Assembly (NCBI GenBank): GCA_948907985.1
Contig: CAQWMM010000019.1
Span: 1-28,010, forward strand
DNA: 28,010 nt
Origin: an uncultured Bacillota bacterium
GTDB lineage: Bacteria; Bacillota; Dehalobacteriia; UBA4068; UBA4997
Reading direction: 5' to 3'
A program made the position numbers and the translations under genes. Below are positions 27,829 to 28,010 of this stretch, one piece after another. Each line of letters starts with the position of its first letter. The stretch's first letter is position 1. Below the pieces are notes generated by a model. It did not search any database and was not told the DNA's origin. It was given only the letters and a program-made list of their open reading frames with translations.

Positions 27829-28010
27829 AACACTTAACGATTGCCAAGCCTGAAAGGCGACGGCAGAGTTTAGTGTGAACGAATACATACGAGCACAGCG
27901 AGTATGCAATCCTATTTTGAACACTTAACGATTAGCAAGGCCGCAGGCCGTAGCTAGAGTTTAGTGTGAACGAATACATACGAGCACAGCGAGTATGCAA
28001 TCCTATTTTG
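27829..28010. repeat. Two tandem 91-bp repeats reaching the window edge
   Basis: 27829-27919 and 27920-28010 are exactly 91 bp each and directly adjacent. The last 54 bases are identical. The first part forms a hairpin (ACACT...AGTGT outer arms) whose sequence differs between copies mostly by paired changes. The second part holds CATAC-GA-GC-ACA-GC-GA-GTATG, a hairpin with symmetric GA/GA mismatches. More copies may lie beyond the window. Confidence 0.9.

Noticed and set aside
27829..28010. CRISPR array
   Set aside because: The two 91-bp units are directly adjacent with no spacers, and the units are too long.

Overview
The window is a slice of a Bacillota (Firmicutes) chromosome. It carries almost the whole S10-spc-alpha ribosomal protein superoperon on the minus strand in classic order: rpsJ, rplC, rplD, rplW, rplB, rpsS, rplV, rpsC, rplP, rpmC, rpsQ, rplN, rplX, rplE, rpsN, rpsH, rplF, rplR, rpsE, rpmD, rplO, secY, adk, map, a KOW-domain gene, infA, rpmJ, rpsM, rpsK, rpsD, rpoA, rplQ. 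It is followed by ecfA1-ecfA2-ecfT, a small membrane-anchored protein gene, truA, and rplM-rpsI. The KOW gene between map and infA, the ecfA1A2T-truA-rplM-rpsI tail, zinc-type S14 and a cysteine-free S4 point to a Clostridia- or Negativicutes-like lineage of moderate GC. I cannot name a genus. Strong AGGAGG-type ribosome sites and frequent TTG starts (rpsK, secY, rplR, guaB) also fit.

Layout: 1-1476 (minus) an mreB-family gene followed by a truncated secreted stalk-domain protein. 1676-3424 (plus) pgeF, then a two-gene module of a small protein and a zeta-toxin-like kinase. 3438-3523 two terminator hairpins. 3571-24290 (minus) the ribosomal superoperon, with sigma-A-like promoters before rplM and ecfA1 and candidate internal promoters before rpsM and rplR. 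24291-24448 a structured leader and promoter for rpsJ. 24564-25269 (plus) an MNT nucleotidyltransferase and HEPN pair. 25312-25574 (minus) two tiny membrane-peptide ORFs, the first carrying a GGADGPTAIF motif and apparently starting with ATT. 25622-25815 direct repeats and a long palindromic element. 25835-27286 (minus) guaB. 27459-27764 (minus) a coiled-coil ORF. 27829-28010 two exact-length 91-bp tandem repeats.

Most of the content builds the ribosome and its immediate supports: RNA polymerase alpha, SecY, methionine aminopeptidase, adenylate kinase, IF-1 and TruA. The ECF genes encode the shared energising module for vitamin or metal uptake, with no substrate-binding S component here. The two plus-strand two-gene modules look like toxin-antitoxin cargo at the edges of the conserved block. 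The least explained parts are the micropeptide cassette with its repeats, the 91-bp tandem repeats whose two copies differ by paired compensatory changes, and unusually large structured gaps inside the ribosomal operon (rpsJ/rplC, rplR/rplF, rpmJ/rpsM).
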